The translations under genes were made by a program, and so were the position numbers. The notes under the pieces were generated by a model. It made no database searches. It had not been told where the DNA came from and saw only the letters and a list, made by a program, of their open reading frames with translations. This document shows, piece by piece, positions 16,506-25,966 of a stretch of DNA of 64,000 nucleotides; position 1 is the first letter of the stretch; every line of letters starts with the position of its first letter. The stretch lies in contig DFBJ01000007.1 in assembly GCA_002366565.1 (NCBI GenBank), forward strand, positions 1 through 64,000, written 5' to 3'. The DNA is from Bacteriovoracaceae bacterium UBA3083. GTDB taxonomy: Bacteria > Bdellovibrionota > Bacteriovoracia > Bacteriovoracales > Bacteriovoracaceae.

Positions 16506-18407
16506 ATGACTAAGTGGACGATAAACGATTCAAAGAAATTATATAAAATCAACGAGTGGGGAGAAGGTTACTTCTCTGTTAATAATCTTGGTAATCTCAC
16601 TGTTAGAACAGAATCTAAAAAGTCTGGAGAGTTTGATATTGCCTCTGTTATTGAAGAGATGAAAGACCAAGGAGTGAAGTTTCCTGCAGTTATTCGTTTT
16701 CATGACATCCTACGTTCGAGAGTTAAGCTCATTAATAAAGTCTTTAGAGAGACTATTGAAGAGTATGATTATGAAGGACGCTACTTCGGTGTTTACCCAA
16801 TAAAAGTAAATCAAATGAGGGAAGTCGTTGAAGAGATCGTTGACGCTGGAGTTAAGTACGACTACGGACTTGAAGCTGGAAGTAAGCCTGAACTCTTAGC
16901 TGTACTTGCAATGAATGATAGTAAGAAGTCTCTAACCATTCTTAATGGATATAAAGACGATGATTATATGAGACTTGCACTTCTTGGAAGAGAAGTGGGA
17001 AGAAAGATTATTATTGTTATTGAAAAGTTTTCTGAAATTGGAAAAATTATTCGCCTAAGTAAAGAGCTAGGTGTTGAACCACTTATTGGACTAAGGGGAA
17101 AAATGAGTGTTCCTGGGTGTGGAAGATGGTCTGGTTCATCTGGTGAGCGTGCTAAATTTGGTCTTTCTGTTTCTGAAATACTACAAGCTGTAGAGTTGTT
17201 TAGAGAGAGTGGACTTGGCGATTGTATAAAATTATTTCACTTTCATATTGGTTCTCAAATTCCTGAGATTAGATCTTTCAAAGAGGCGATTAGTGAAGGT
17301 GGGAGAATATACGCTAAGCTAGTTCAAGCTGGTGTTCCTATTGAATACTTCGACATTGGTGGAGGGTTAGGTGTCGACTACGATGGAACTCGAACGATCA
17401 ATGACTCTTCTACGAATTATTCTTTAAATGAATATGTCTCTGACGTTATCTATAGCCTTAAACAAATCTGTGACCTAGAAGGCGTGACACATCCTAATAT
17501 TGTTACAGAGTCTGGAAGAGCTGTGACTGCACATCATTCCTGTGTTGTTACAAATGTCATAGGTAAAATTGATGCCACTTCAGACTATAATACTAAGAAA
17601 GTTACAGGTGAACATATACTTGTAAGTAATATGAGAGAGCTTGAAGAAGAGCTACACTTAAAAGAGAGCTTACAAGAAACATATAACGATGTGATCCAAT
17701 TAAAAGAAAATGCACTAAATGCATTTAAACTTGGAATCCTATCCTTAGAAGAAAGAGCAAAGATAGAAACTATCTATACTCGTGTTTTAAACTTTATAAC
17801 TAGTCGATTGCTCACATCTGAAAAAGTTCCTGAGGAACTACAGTCTCTTGTTGATGATAATGCAGCTAAGTATCTTTGTAACTTTTCTGTCTTTCAATCT
17901 GCGGCAGATAGTTGGGCAATAGGACAGGTTCTTCCTGTGGTTCCAATTAAAAGACTTCATGAGAAGCCTAGTGTAAACTGCTCTATTGCTGATATTACTT
18001 GTGATAGTGATGGGAAGATAGATAAGTTTATTGATGAACAAGGGCATAGAACTACGTTTCCAGTTCACGAATTAAATGAAGATGACTACTACGTTGGAAT
18101 ATTTTTAACGGGTGCTTATCAAGATGTTATGGGGGATATGCATAATCTCTTTGGTAGACTAAATGAAGTCCATGTCTTTAAAGATGAAGAAGATGAAAGT
18201 GGTTTCTATATAGAAGAAATAATTAAAGGTCAGTCATGTGCAAAAGTTCTATCGACTATGCAGTACAATCCACAGTATATGGCCTACTCTTTAAAGAAAG
18301 TTGTTGATAGGGAAGTTGCTAGAGGAAAGATACAGCCTCGACGTGGAGTTAAGCTTGTTGATTTCTATGAGGATTGCTTAAGAAGTTATACATACTTAGA
18401 TTCTTAG
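16506..18407 (+). CDS. speA: biosynthetic arginine decarboxylase
   Basis: 633 residues, full length for the SpeA family. PLP Lys in YFGVYPIKVNQ, phosphate-binding GGGLGVDYDG, and the C-terminal active-site Cys in ADITCDSDG. It makes agmatine from arginine and is cotranscribed with agmatinase, so the pair yields putrescine. It ends 2 bases from the convergent histidine kinase gene, with no room for a separate terminator. Confidence 0.96.
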   Translation: MTKWTINDSKKLYKINEWGEGYFSVNNLGNLTVRTESKKSGEFDIASVIEEMKDQGVKFPAVIRFHDILRSRVKLINKVFRETIEEYDYEGRYFGVYPIKVNQMREVVEEIVDAGVKYDYGLEAGSKPELLAVLAMNDSKKSLTILNGYKDDDYMRLALLGREVGRKIIIVIEKFSEIGKIIRLSKELGVEPLIGLRGKMSVPGCGRWSGSSGERAKFGLSVSEILQAVELFRESGLGDCIKLFHFHIGSQIPEIRSFKEAISEGGRIYAKLVQAGVPIEYFDIGGGLGVDYDGTRTINDSSTNYSLNEYVSDVIYSLKQICDLEGVTHPNIVTESGRAVTAHHSCVVTNVIGKIDATSDYNTKKVTGEHILVSNMRELEEELHLKESLQETYNDVIQLKENALNAFKLGILSLEERAKIETIYTRVLNFITSRLLTSEKVPEELQSLVDDNAAKYLCNFSVFQSAADSWAIGQVLPVVPIKRLHEKPSVNCSIADITCDSDGKIDKFIDEQGHRTTFPVHELNEDDYYVGIFLTGAYQDVMGDMHNLFGRLNEVHVFKDEEDESGFYIEEIIKGQSCAKVLSTMQYNPQYMAYSLKKVVDREVARGKIQPRRGVKLVDFYEDCLRSYTYLDS

Positions 18408-18409
18408 AA

Positions 18410-20116
18410 CTAGGAGAGCTTATCTGCTAAAGGGATAGAAAGCTCAAAAGTAGTATTTGCGGCCTCAGGAATAAGCCTTAGGTCGCCATTGTGAAAGTTC
18501 GCAATTTTTTTACAAATACTTAATCCTAATCCAGTCCCTTTTCCAACTTCTTTTGTCGTGAAAAATGGATCCATAAGCTTATTTTGAATATCCTGAGATA
18601 TACCACTTCCAGAATCCGTTACTTTGAAGATGAGAGATTGATCTCTTTTTAAAAGCTCGACGCTTATCCAGCTGCCATCTATACCTTCAACTGCCTGAGC
18701 TGAGTTCATAATTAGATTGATTATTATTTGAGTTATCTGCTGCTCTAGACCCTTAAAAAATAAGTCTTGGCCCGAAATTTTATACTCTACTGTAACTTTC
18801 TTATTTTCAACTAAACTAGTGTGTAGCTCTTCTAGACTCTTTATAATCGATTTAGCATCTACAACGACCAGCTCGTCTTCAGAAGATTGGCGTGATATCT
18901 TTTGTAGTCCACTTATTATTCCAGCAATTCTATCAATGGTTTTTAAATTCTTTTCAAGTTTTTTTGAAATTCTCTTATCAAGATCATTTTCTGATTCTGT
19001 TAACTCTCTAAGAATAATAGAGGAATTAGTCTTTAAAATAGTTAAGGGGTTATTAATTTCGTGAGCAATCCCACCCGCCATTAGACCTAGTGATTCTAAT
19101 TTACCTTTTTGTACGAGTAGTTCGTAATCACTTTTAATTCTAAGGATTAGGGAGTTAATCGTTTGTATTAATAGATTGATTTCTCGGTCTGCATTATCAA
19201 TATTGATTTCTTGTAAATTGTTAATATCTAAATGAGAGACTTCTTCCTGTAGACTAATCATTGGGGAAAAAAGGCTACGCTTTAAAATATAGTAAGTCAT
19301 ACCCATTATAAAAAATATTATAATAGAGGAAGCTATGAAGAAGACGTTAAAGCTTTTCTTTCCTGCATTTAGAATATGAGGAGTATGGAATATCGAAAAG
19401 ATAAAATGTTCTCCTGAGTTTAATTCTAGGCCGTAGTCTGTCACAAGATATTTATCGTCTTTATATTTTATACTATCTACAGTTTGTTTAATTCCTTTGA
19501 TTTTAATATTGATACCTAACTTATAGCTTAATTTTTCAAAGTATGACTTATCGAGCTTCTTACCCATTATTAATTTTCCAGCACTTCTTTCAACACCATA
19601 GCGGTCGGTTACAGGTAAATTTGATATGAGCCAAGTTCCATGTTCTTTAAAATTAAAAATTTCAAGATTGCTCTTATTTGCTGCTAGGGATTGATTAGTA
19701 TTGATTTTATTAATGAGATCTTTTGGGATTTTCTTTAGACCAATAGAGTTATTGTCATGATCGTATCCTAAGTTATAACCATCTAGGAATGTAGAAGTGT
19801 TTCCGTATAGTATAAGGTCTATATTTAGACTTCTTAGGGCGGATAAATTGAGGTTTGTTTCAAACTTTTTATAATCTTCGATTTTTAGTGCTTCATAATT
19901 TGTTTGTCTTGTTGACCACTCTTTATTTTTAAAGCTTAGTTGTCCAAGATCTTTAAGAATTTCTTTACGAACAAGTTCATTAATTTGATCTACCTTTCGA
20001 TACTCTAAGTCTTCAAACTCAGAGTAGAAAACAAAGCGGCCAAAAATAACAAGTGTTATTAAGACAAGCGAAAGTGATAGTGAATAAATATATAGAAGCT
20101 TCTTTTTAGTATCCAT
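18410..20116 (-). CDS. membrane sensor histidine kinase
   Basis: 568 residues. Membrane segments at about residues 8-28 and 258-280 enclose a 230-residue periplasmic sensor of unknown ligand. HisKA has the phospho-acceptor in GGIAHEINNPL, a form common in kinases of the NtrB/HK4 type. HATPase boxes: NLIMNSAQAV, DSGSGI, PFFTTKEVGKGTGLGLSI. No receiver domain or response regulator gene is adjacent, so it is an orphan kinase. Confidence 0.92.
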   Translation of the reverse strand: MDTKKKLLYIYSLSLSLVLITLVIFGRFVFYSEFEDLEYRKVDQINELVRKEILKDLGQLSFKNKEWSTRQTNYEALKIEDYKKFETNLNLSALRSLNIDLILYGNTSTFLDGYNLGYDHDNNSIGLKKIPKDLINKINTNQSLAANKSNLEIFNFKEHGTWLISNLPVTDRYGVERSAGKLIMGKKLDKSYFEKLSYKLGINIKIKGIKQTVDSIKYKDDKYLVTDYGLELNSGEHFIFSIFHTPHILNAGKKSFNVFFIASSIIIFFIMGMTYYILKRSLFSPMISLQEEVSHLDINNLQEINIDNADREINLLIQTINSLILRIKSDYELLVQKGKLESLGLMAGGIAHEINNPLTILKTNSSIILRELTESENDLDKRISKKLEKNLKTIDRIAGIISGLQKISRQSSEDELVVVDAKSIIKSLEELHTSLVENKKVTVEYKISGQDLFFKGLEQQITQIIINLIMNSAQAVEGIDGSWISVELLKRDQSLIFKVTDSGSGISQDIQNKLMDPFFTTKEVGKGTGLGLSICKKIANFHNGDLRLIPEAANTTFELSIPLADKLS

Positions 20117-20209
20117 TCTTTGTTTAGTATATCCTCATTATGGCGAAGATCGTAGTATTTATTACAAAGTGGTTCTATTAAAGTGAACAAATCTTCGAAA
20201 AGAGTCTGG

Positions 20210-20677
20210 TTATGAAAGCTCTTGGGTAATGAATTCAAATTCCTCTTGAGTAACAGGTTGGATAGAGAGTCTACTTCCTTTTTTTAGGAGTATCATATCT
20301 TTTAACTGGGGTATTTCTTTTAGCTTTGTAAGTGGTAGATAGGTTTTTAGTTTCTTCTTAAACTTTATATCGACCATGAACCATCTTGGAGTTTCCTCAG
20401 TTGATTTAGGGTCATAGTATGCAGATTTATGATCCCAAGAAGTATGATCAGGGTAGGATTCTTTAACTACTTGAGCGATACCTGCTATCCCAGGAACTTT
20501 GCAACTAGAATGATAAAGGAGAACTAAGTCTCCTTTTTTCATATCATCTCGCATAAAGTTTCTTGCTTGATAGTTTCTTACACCATCCCAGCATTCTGTT
20601 TTATTTGGTCTGCTAGAAAGATCATCTATCGAGAATGTATCGGGCTCAGTTTTCATGAGCCAATACTTCTTAGTCAT
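20210..20677 (-). CDS. EVE-domain protein
   Basis: 155 residues covering one EVE domain: YWLMKTEPDTFSIDDL, WDGVRNYQARNFMRDD, GDLVLLYHS and GIAQVVKE. EVE is a PUA-like fold that reads modified bases in DNA or RNA. The start overlaps the end of speE by 8 bases, so it is translated with the spermidine genes; a functional link is not evident. Confidence 0.9.
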   Translation of the reverse strand: MTKKYWLMKTEPDTFSIDDLSSRPNKTECWDGVRNYQARNFMRDDMKKGDLVLLYHSSCKVPGIAGIAQVVKESYPDHTSWDHKSAYYDPKSTEETPRWFMVDIKFKKKLKTYLPLTKLKEIPQLKDMILLKKGSRLSIQPVTQEEFEFITQELS

Positions 20678-21530
20678 TCTTTATAAGTCCTTCTAAGTTC
20701 TTTTTAATGAAGCTTGGAAGAGCAAAAGCTGCAGAATGAATTCCTTTATTATAGTAATCAAAATCTAGACCAGATTTTTCAACTCTAGAAGCATCAAAGT
20801 CTTTTACTGGGTGATACTTCTTAGTCGCAAATGTAAATGACCAAAGTGATCCAGGATATGTAAGGTTTGAGAAAGTATAAAGAAATACATCGTTGAATAC
20901 ATCATCAAGTATTTTGATAAGTCCCTTTTGAATATCTGTTTGATACCAAGGAGATTCTCCTTGAGATACAACAATACCGTCGTCAGATAAACAATTCTTT
21001 AGATCTTCATAGAATTCAGTTCCAAAAAGTGGAGTAGCTGGACCAATTGGGTCAGTAGAGTCAACTAGGATAACATCAAACTTTTCTTTTGTTTCTTTTA
21101 CAAATTTTACACCATCACCAATGATTAGATTAACTCTATCGCCGGTAAGGTCTTGAGAGGTTTGTGGAATATGCTCAATACATGCATCTACAACCATTTT
21201 ATCAATTTCAACCATTGTACATTTTTCTACACTTGCATGTCTGATCACTTCTCTTGCAGTACCACCGTCACCACCACCAATAACGAGTACGTTCTTAGGG
21301 TTTGGGTGAACAAATAAAGGAACATGAGCAATCATATCGTGATAAGCAAATTCATCTCTCTCTGTTACCATTATGAGACCGTCATTAAGAAGCATTTTTC
21401 CATGACCTTTAGTCTGTACTACATCGACAGACTGAAATTCACTCTGTCCTGAGAATAATGTCTTTTCTATTTCAAACTTGTAAGAAGAGTGGTCGCTTTG
21501 AAACTCTTCAATCCATATACTTGATTTCAT
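20670..21530 (-). CDS. speE: spermidine synthase
   Basis: 286 residues, full length. Decarboxylated-AdoMet site VLVIGGGDGGTAREV, the DSTDPIGPA gate-keeping loop with catalytic Asp, and YHDMIAHVPL. It transfers aminopropyl to putrescine. It lies 2 bases downstream of the AdoMet decarboxylase gene, so enzyme and donor supplier are coupled. Confidence 0.96.
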   Translation of the reverse strand: MKSSIWIEEFQSDHSSYKFEIEKTLFSGQSEFQSVDVVQTKGHGKMLLNDGLIMVTERDEFAYHDMIAHVPLFVHPNPKNVLVIGGGDGGTAREVIRHASVEKCTMVEIDKMVVDACIEHIPQTSQDLTGDRVNLIIGDGVKFVKETKEKFDVILVDSTDPIGPATPLFGTEFYEDLKNCLSDDGIVVSQGESPWYQTDIQKGLIKILDDVFNDVFLYTFSNLTYPGSLWSFTFATKKYHPVKDFDASRVEKSGLDFDYYNKGIHSAAFALPSFIKKNLEGLIKND

Positions 21531-21532
21531 AT

Positions 21533-22471
21533 TTATATCTCCATCTTATAGGCCTTAAATACTTCTCTCTCATCTTTTGAAAAGTGAGCGAACTCAACAT
21601 TGTAGCCACAACTAATTGTTTCTCTTACGAGTGTTTGGTTTTGATAAATACTAGGTATATTATCAAAGTTATTTTCAAACCCATTAGGGTTAAATGTCAT
21701 TAAGTCAAAAGCATGAGGCCTCAAGGTCTCTAGTATAATTGAAGCTTTTTCAACTAAGTTAATAGATGACTCAAAACTTACATAACTAGATTCTTCCTGT
21801 GGAGTCACATGGATTGTTAAGTAATCACCATTCTCACTAATTGCATTTAGACTATAACCAAAAGGTTGAAATACAAAGTCATCAATTTGAAAACCTGGAA
21901 TGATTAAGTCTAACTTTAGCAGATCTCTGATTTCTTGGGCATTTAACTTTCCTGATGTTAGGTTTTGGCTAACATCGCTTGCGATATGATAAACCAGAAG
22001 CTCATATGTTTTATCGTCTGATGAAGGTTTATATTCTTTATCAAGATGAAATAAGTAATTATGGTGAGCATCCATATGTCCAAATCTCAATGAAATACCT
22101 GCAAACATCTCTTGTATCTTTTTCACATCATCTAAAAAATGTGTTTTTTGAAGATGAGAGAAGTATTCATTCTTTCTTTGAAAAATAATTTGAGATATAC
22201 AATCACGATCATGATTCTCTAAGAAGTAGAGGATCGAATTTATGAGAATGGTTTGCCCACAAGTTAGAATTGTGAACCTGTCATCGAATACAAAGAGACT
22301 TGATTCACTTAGTAAGTATGCATCACATTTATCATTCGATATCTTTGATAAAATAGTTGCTTCACATTTAGCTACTAATTCACTCCAAAATTTTTGATCA
22401 ATACTTCGCAGTGATTTACCACCAAGATCAACTATAACTTCGGCCTTCTTTTCAGATCCTTCAAAGAACAA
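21533..22471 (-). CDS. speD: S-adenosylmethionine decarboxylase, eukaryotic type
   Basis: 312 residues from a TTG preceded by AAGGAG at 6 bases. It is the large eukaryotic-type proenzyme, not the short bacterial SpeD. FEGSEK holds Glu4 and Glu7; the autocleavage site is LSESSLFV, so cleavage between Glu56 and Ser57 makes the pyruvoyl group. Cys71 (LTCGQT) and the processing residues Ser207 (YSLN) and His221 (IHVTP) align in spacing with human Ser68, Cys82, Ser229 and His243. It supplies decarboxylated AdoMet to SpeE next door. First gene of speD-speE-EVE. Confidence 0.93.
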   Translation of the reverse strand: MFFEGSEKKAEVIVDLGGKSLRSIDQKFWSELVAKCEATILSKISNDKCDAYLLSESSLFVFDDRFTILTCGQTILINSILYFLENHDRDCISQIIFQRKNEYFSHLQKTHFLDDVKKIQEMFAGISLRFGHMDAHHNYLFHLDKEYKPSSDDKTYELLVYHIASDVSQNLTSGKLNAQEIRDLLKLDLIIPGFQIDDFVFQPFGYSLNAISENGDYLTIHVTPQEESSYVSFESSINLVEKASIILETLRPHAFDLMTFNPNGFENNFDNIPSIYQNQTLVRETISCGYNVEFAHFSKDEREVFKAYKMEI

Positions 22472-22626
22472 GGCTGACTCCTTAAATACATTTTAAATTA
22501 TCCTCCTAATTAACATTTTTTAAATAAATTCGTAACTTAAAACTCTTACTCACTGTAAAAAAGACTAATTATTCTAACTAATTAGCTGAAATTACAATCA
22601 TTGCCTCATTTTTCAGGCATATTCCT

Positions 22627-22653
22627 TAAGTATTTACTCGAATTTGCCGAAAT
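22627..22653 (+). promoter_or_regulatory. possible FliA (sigma-28) promoter
   Basis: TAAG, 15 bases, GCCGAAAT, against the flagellar consensus TAAA-N15-GCCGATAA (9 of 12 positions). It ends 55 bases before the PilZ-GAF-AAA-Fis gene. Confidence 0.35.
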
Positions 22654-22707
22654 AGCTAAAGATAAAATACTTAATCCAAAAGGATTATTGGTCCATTAGG
22701 AGATATT

Positions 22708-24648
22708 ATGCTTGCTAGCTTTTCAGAGTTTAAATTCTATCAGTCGTTTAGAATTCCTGTAGAGGATGCTGATGATTTACGCTTTCTCGTTGAGGAGGAG
22801 AGTCTGTTAGGTAAGACTTCCTATATAGACGACGCTAAACTTATTGATATAAGTGTCACTGGGCTTGGTTTTTCTACTAAGCAACGTATTAGTGTAGGTG
22901 AGGAACTTACTATCTCAATGCAATTTAAAAGGCATCACTTAGACCTTACAGGTAAGATTGTTCGAGCATTTTCAGAGACAATTGAAGATGATGATATTAT
23001 CTATGGGCTTGAACTTGAAGCAGATAGAGAACTCAGTAAGTTCTTACAGCATTATGTGATGAGCTTTTCAACAGATAGACTAAAAGATTGTTTGATTGAT
23101 TCTGCTCTTAAAGAGAAGTATACGAAGGCCAGTGATGGATTCGAAATGTTCTCTTTATTATTATCACTCTTTAAAGATATTACTTTCTTTGGTGATAAAG
23201 AAGGTTTCCTCGATACTATGTTAGAGGAAGTTGTTAGAATTCTAAATGCTCAAAGAGCTTCTATTTTTCTAATTAATCCTGAATCAAATGAGCTTGAAGC
23301 AATTGGAGCTCTAGGTGTAGATAAAGGGAAGTTGAAGTTTGATTATCGCTTAGGAATTGCTGGTTCTGTTTTTACAACAGGTGTGGCCCTTAATATAGAT
23401 ATTCAAGATGATAAAAGTAGATTCAACGACCAATTTGATACTCAGTTTGGTTATGAAACAAAGTCAATAATCTGTCATCCTATTCATAATAGAGAAGATA
23501 AAATTATTGGTGTTATCCAAATTCTAAATAAAAGAAACCAAGACCGCTTTACGGTTGAAGATGAAAAGACAATGAAGGTTCTTGCCCTCGTTTTTTCTTC
23601 TGTATTTCATAATTATAATCCAATGTCTGAGTCAAGTCAGATTAGAAGGTTTTCGACTCCATTTGATAGAAAGCATGCGCTAATTGGTAAGACACCACAC
23701 ATCTCTTCTTTAAGAAGTGCCATTATCAAGACTAAAGATCTTGATTCACCTTTACTTGTTCATGGAGAAAAAGGAGTAGGTAAGTCATTATTTGCTACTA
23801 TTATTCATCATGAAGGATGTAGAGGCCTTAAAGGTTTTGAAGTAGTGAGATGTGAAGAACCAATTAGAGATAAGCTCTACGAAGAACTTTGGGGTGCTGA
23901 AGATAAGAATATTTTTGCAAAAGTTAAAGGTGGAACTATTGTTCTCCATAGTATTTGTTCTCTTACAATTAAAGAGCAAAGAAAGTTAATGAGTGTTTTT
24001 AACGAAAGAAAAATTCCTGGAACTTTCATGTCAATAGATGCTCGTATTATTGCAACAACAAGTAAAGACTTAGCAGAGCTTGTAGATAAGGGTGAGTTTG
24101 ATAGAGAACTTTATGAGTATCTCTCAAGTGCTTATGTCTTTATGGAACCTCTAAGAAGAAGATTGGATGATGTAGATCTTTTAGTTGATTTCTTTTTAAA
24201 GGTTGAGTGTAAGAAGCAGGGACTACTACTTAAGAACTTTTCTCCTAAAGCACTAGCTAAGTTAAAAGATTATGACTGGCCAGGAAATGTTGCTGAAGTA
24301 AAGAAATGTGTTGAGCGTGCGGTTCTATATAACCCTAAAGCCCATATTATTACTGAGGTTGCTTTAGAGAATAATGCTTCACCACTATTAGATACTTCTA
24401 GCAAGAGAAGAATGTTTGGAAATGTTCCTCATGTTGCTGACTATAAGTTACCACTTAAAGATAGGGTCGCCTTGATAGAAAGAGAGATGATCCTAGCTGA
24501 AATAAAGAGAAATAATGGTAACAAATCTAAGGCCGCGAAAGAGATGGGAATATCTAGAGAGGCCCTAAGAAAGAAACTACTTCAATCAACAAGTGTCTTA
24601 GAGAGTATTCAAGATACTAGTACTGTTGAAGAGAAAGAAGCAGCTTAA
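22708..24648 (+). CDS. PilZ-GAF-AAA+-Fis regulator with degenerate ATPase
   Basis: 646 residues. Residues 1-130: PilZ-like domain (DISVTGLGF), a possible c-di-GMP sensor, though a clear RxxxR is not seen. 150-310: GAF (AQRASIFLIN to GVIQILNKRN). 325-560: sigma-54 activator-type AAA+ with Walker A GEKGVGKS and C-terminal DYDWPGNVAEVKKCVERA. 590-625: Fis-type helix-turn-helix (NNGNKSKAAKEMGISREALRKKL). The GAFTGA loop that contacts sigma-54 is absent, and Walker B reads IVLHSI where LFLDEI is expected, so it should not activate sigma-54 normally. It may be a DNA-binding antagonist or a sigma-70-type regulator. Confidence 0.85.
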   Translation: MLASFSEFKFYQSFRIPVEDADDLRFLVEEESLLGKTSYIDDAKLIDISVTGLGFSTKQRISVGEELTISMQFKRHHLDLTGKIVRAFSETIEDDDIIYGLELEADRELSKFLQHYVMSFSTDRLKDCLIDSALKEKYTKASDGFEMFSLLLSLFKDITFFGDKEGFLDTMLEEVVRILNAQRASIFLINPESNELEAIGALGVDKGKLKFDYRLGIAGSVFTTGVALNIDIQDDKSRFNDQFDTQFGYETKSIICHPIHNREDKIIGVIQILNKRNQDRFTVEDEKTMKVLALVFSSVFHNYNPMSESSQIRRFSTPFDRKHALIGKTPHISSLRSAIIKTKDLDSPLLVHGEKGVGKSLFATIIHHEGCRGLKGFEVVRCEEPIRDKLYEELWGAEDKNIFAKVKGGTIVLHSICSLTIKEQRKLMSVFNERKIPGTFMSIDARIIATTSKDLAELVDKGEFDRELYEYLSSAYVFMEPLRRRLDDVDLLVDFFLKVECKKQGLLLKNFSPKALAKLKDYDWPGNVAEVKKCVERAVLYNPKAHIITEVALENNASPLLDTSSKRRMFGNVPHVADYKLPLKDRVALIEREMILAEIKRNNGNKSKAAKEMGISREALRKKLLQSTSVLESIQDTSTVEEKEAA

Positions 24649-25064
24649 TCTTTTACAAATTTAAATATAATAGACCTTTGCTTGGGACTATCTCTAAACT
24701 CACAGAGATAGATCCCTTGCCAAGTTCCAAGAATTAACTCCGAATTATCTACTACGAAAGACATTGATTGATTAACTAGCATAGTTTTCATATGTGATGG
24801 TGAGTCATCAGGGCCTTCGTCAGTGTGCTTTATGAAGGGGAGGTTCCTTGGGGCTATATAATCTAAAAAGCTCTCGAGGTCTTCTTTTGCTGATGGGTCG
24901 TAAGATTCATTAATAGTAAGTCCACAACTTGTATGCGTGATAAATAAGTGAAGAATTCCGTTGTCGTTATCCCCAGTAGCCTTAGCGAGTGTTCTTTTGA
25001 CTTCATTTGTAATGTTATAAAATCTCTCGCCATGCGTATTTATAGTGAGTGTTTGATAATTCAA
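24645..25064 (-). CDS. YjbQ family protein (UPF0047)
   Basis: 139 residues, standard length. Family blocks: LHLFITHTSCGLTINE, HTDEGPDDSPSHMKTML and LGTWQGIYLCEFR. His and Asp residues in these blocks line the shared pocket; some members show weak thiamine phosphate synthase activity, but the main role is unsettled. It overlaps the convergent regulator gene by 4 bases. Confidence 0.92.
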   Translation of the reverse strand: MNYQTLTINTHGERFYNITNEVKRTLAKATGDNDNGILHLFITHTSCGLTINESYDPSAKEDLESFLDYIAPRNLPFIKHTDEGPDDSPSHMKTMLVNQSMSFVVDNSELILGTWQGIYLCEFRDSPKQRSIIFKFVKD

Positions 25065-25158
25065 TTGACTTCCTTTCTTTAATTATTCACATTATTCTCA
25101 ATATTTACTCATTATATGTCGATACTCATATATATCAATTTAAATTGGGAGAACCCAT

Positions 25159-25965
25159 TTGGGAATCATTGAGATCCTCTATCACCAGATTGGAATAAAA
25201 GATGTAATGGATATTTCCATTGTTTCTATTATCCTATATCAAATTTTAAGAATTGTTCAAGGTACTCGAGCTCTTCAAGTTATGCTTGGTCTTGTTCTTG
25301 TACTAGGCCTATATGGGGTTTCTCTCTATTATAAACTTTATTCTCTAAACTGGATTCTAACTCATTTCTTTGATTACTTTGTCATAATATTTATAATTCT
25401 TTTCCAAGACCAATTAAGATCTGCTCTCGCTAATGTTGGAACAGGTCGAAAAGTTCTTGGGATTTTCAATAATAAATCTGAATATCTTGAAATTGAAGAA
25501 GTTGTCGAGGCCGCTGGAGTATTAAGTCGAGAGAAAATAGGTGCTCTCATTGTATTTGAAAGAAGGCATGGATTAGAAAATATTATTGGAACTGGAACAA
25601 GATTAGGTGCTGAAATTCACTCTGATCTTCTGTACTCTGTATTTCAACCATCTTCGCCTCTTCACGACGGAGCTGTTTTAATTCAAGATGGTAAACTTGC
25701 TGCTGCAGGATGTTTTCTGCCACTCTCTAATAATATAGAAATTGATAGACACCTTGGTACAAGACATAGAGCTGCTCTTGGTATCTCTGAAATATCAGAT
25801 GCTATTGTTGTTACTGTAAGTGAAGAAACTGGACGTATTAATATCTGTCTTGATGGAATCTTCTATGCATGTGGAAATGAGAATCAACTTAGACAATATT
25901 TAAAACATGTCTGGTCCAATGAAAAGCTAGATGAAAAATTAAAACCAATAAAGTTGAAGGACTAG
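25159..25965 (+). CDS. cdaA: diadenylate cyclase CdaA
   Basis: 268 residues from a TTG start (GGGAGA 11 bases upstream). Three N-terminal membrane helices (residues 20-90) precede the DAC domain with the catalytic DGA (SPLHDGAVLIQ) and RHR (GTRHRAALGIS) motifs. It makes c-di-AMP from two ATP. One base separates it from cdaR and glmM follows, the classical CdaA module. c-di-AMP usually controls potassium and osmotic balance and cell-wall supply. Confidence 0.95.
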   Translation: MGIIEILYHQIGIKDVMDISIVSIILYQILRIVQGTRALQVMLGLVLVLGLYGVSLYYKLYSLNWILTHFFDYFVIIFIILFQDQLRSALANVGTGRKVLGIFNNKSEYLEIEEVVEAAGVLSREKIGALIVFERRHGLENIIGTGTRLGAEIHSDLLYSVFQPSSPLHDGAVLIQDGKLAAAGCFLPLSNNIEIDRHLGTRHRAALGISEISDAIVVTVSEETGRINICLDGIFYACGNENQLRQYLKHVWSNEKLDEKLKPIKLKD

Positions 25966-25966
25966 A

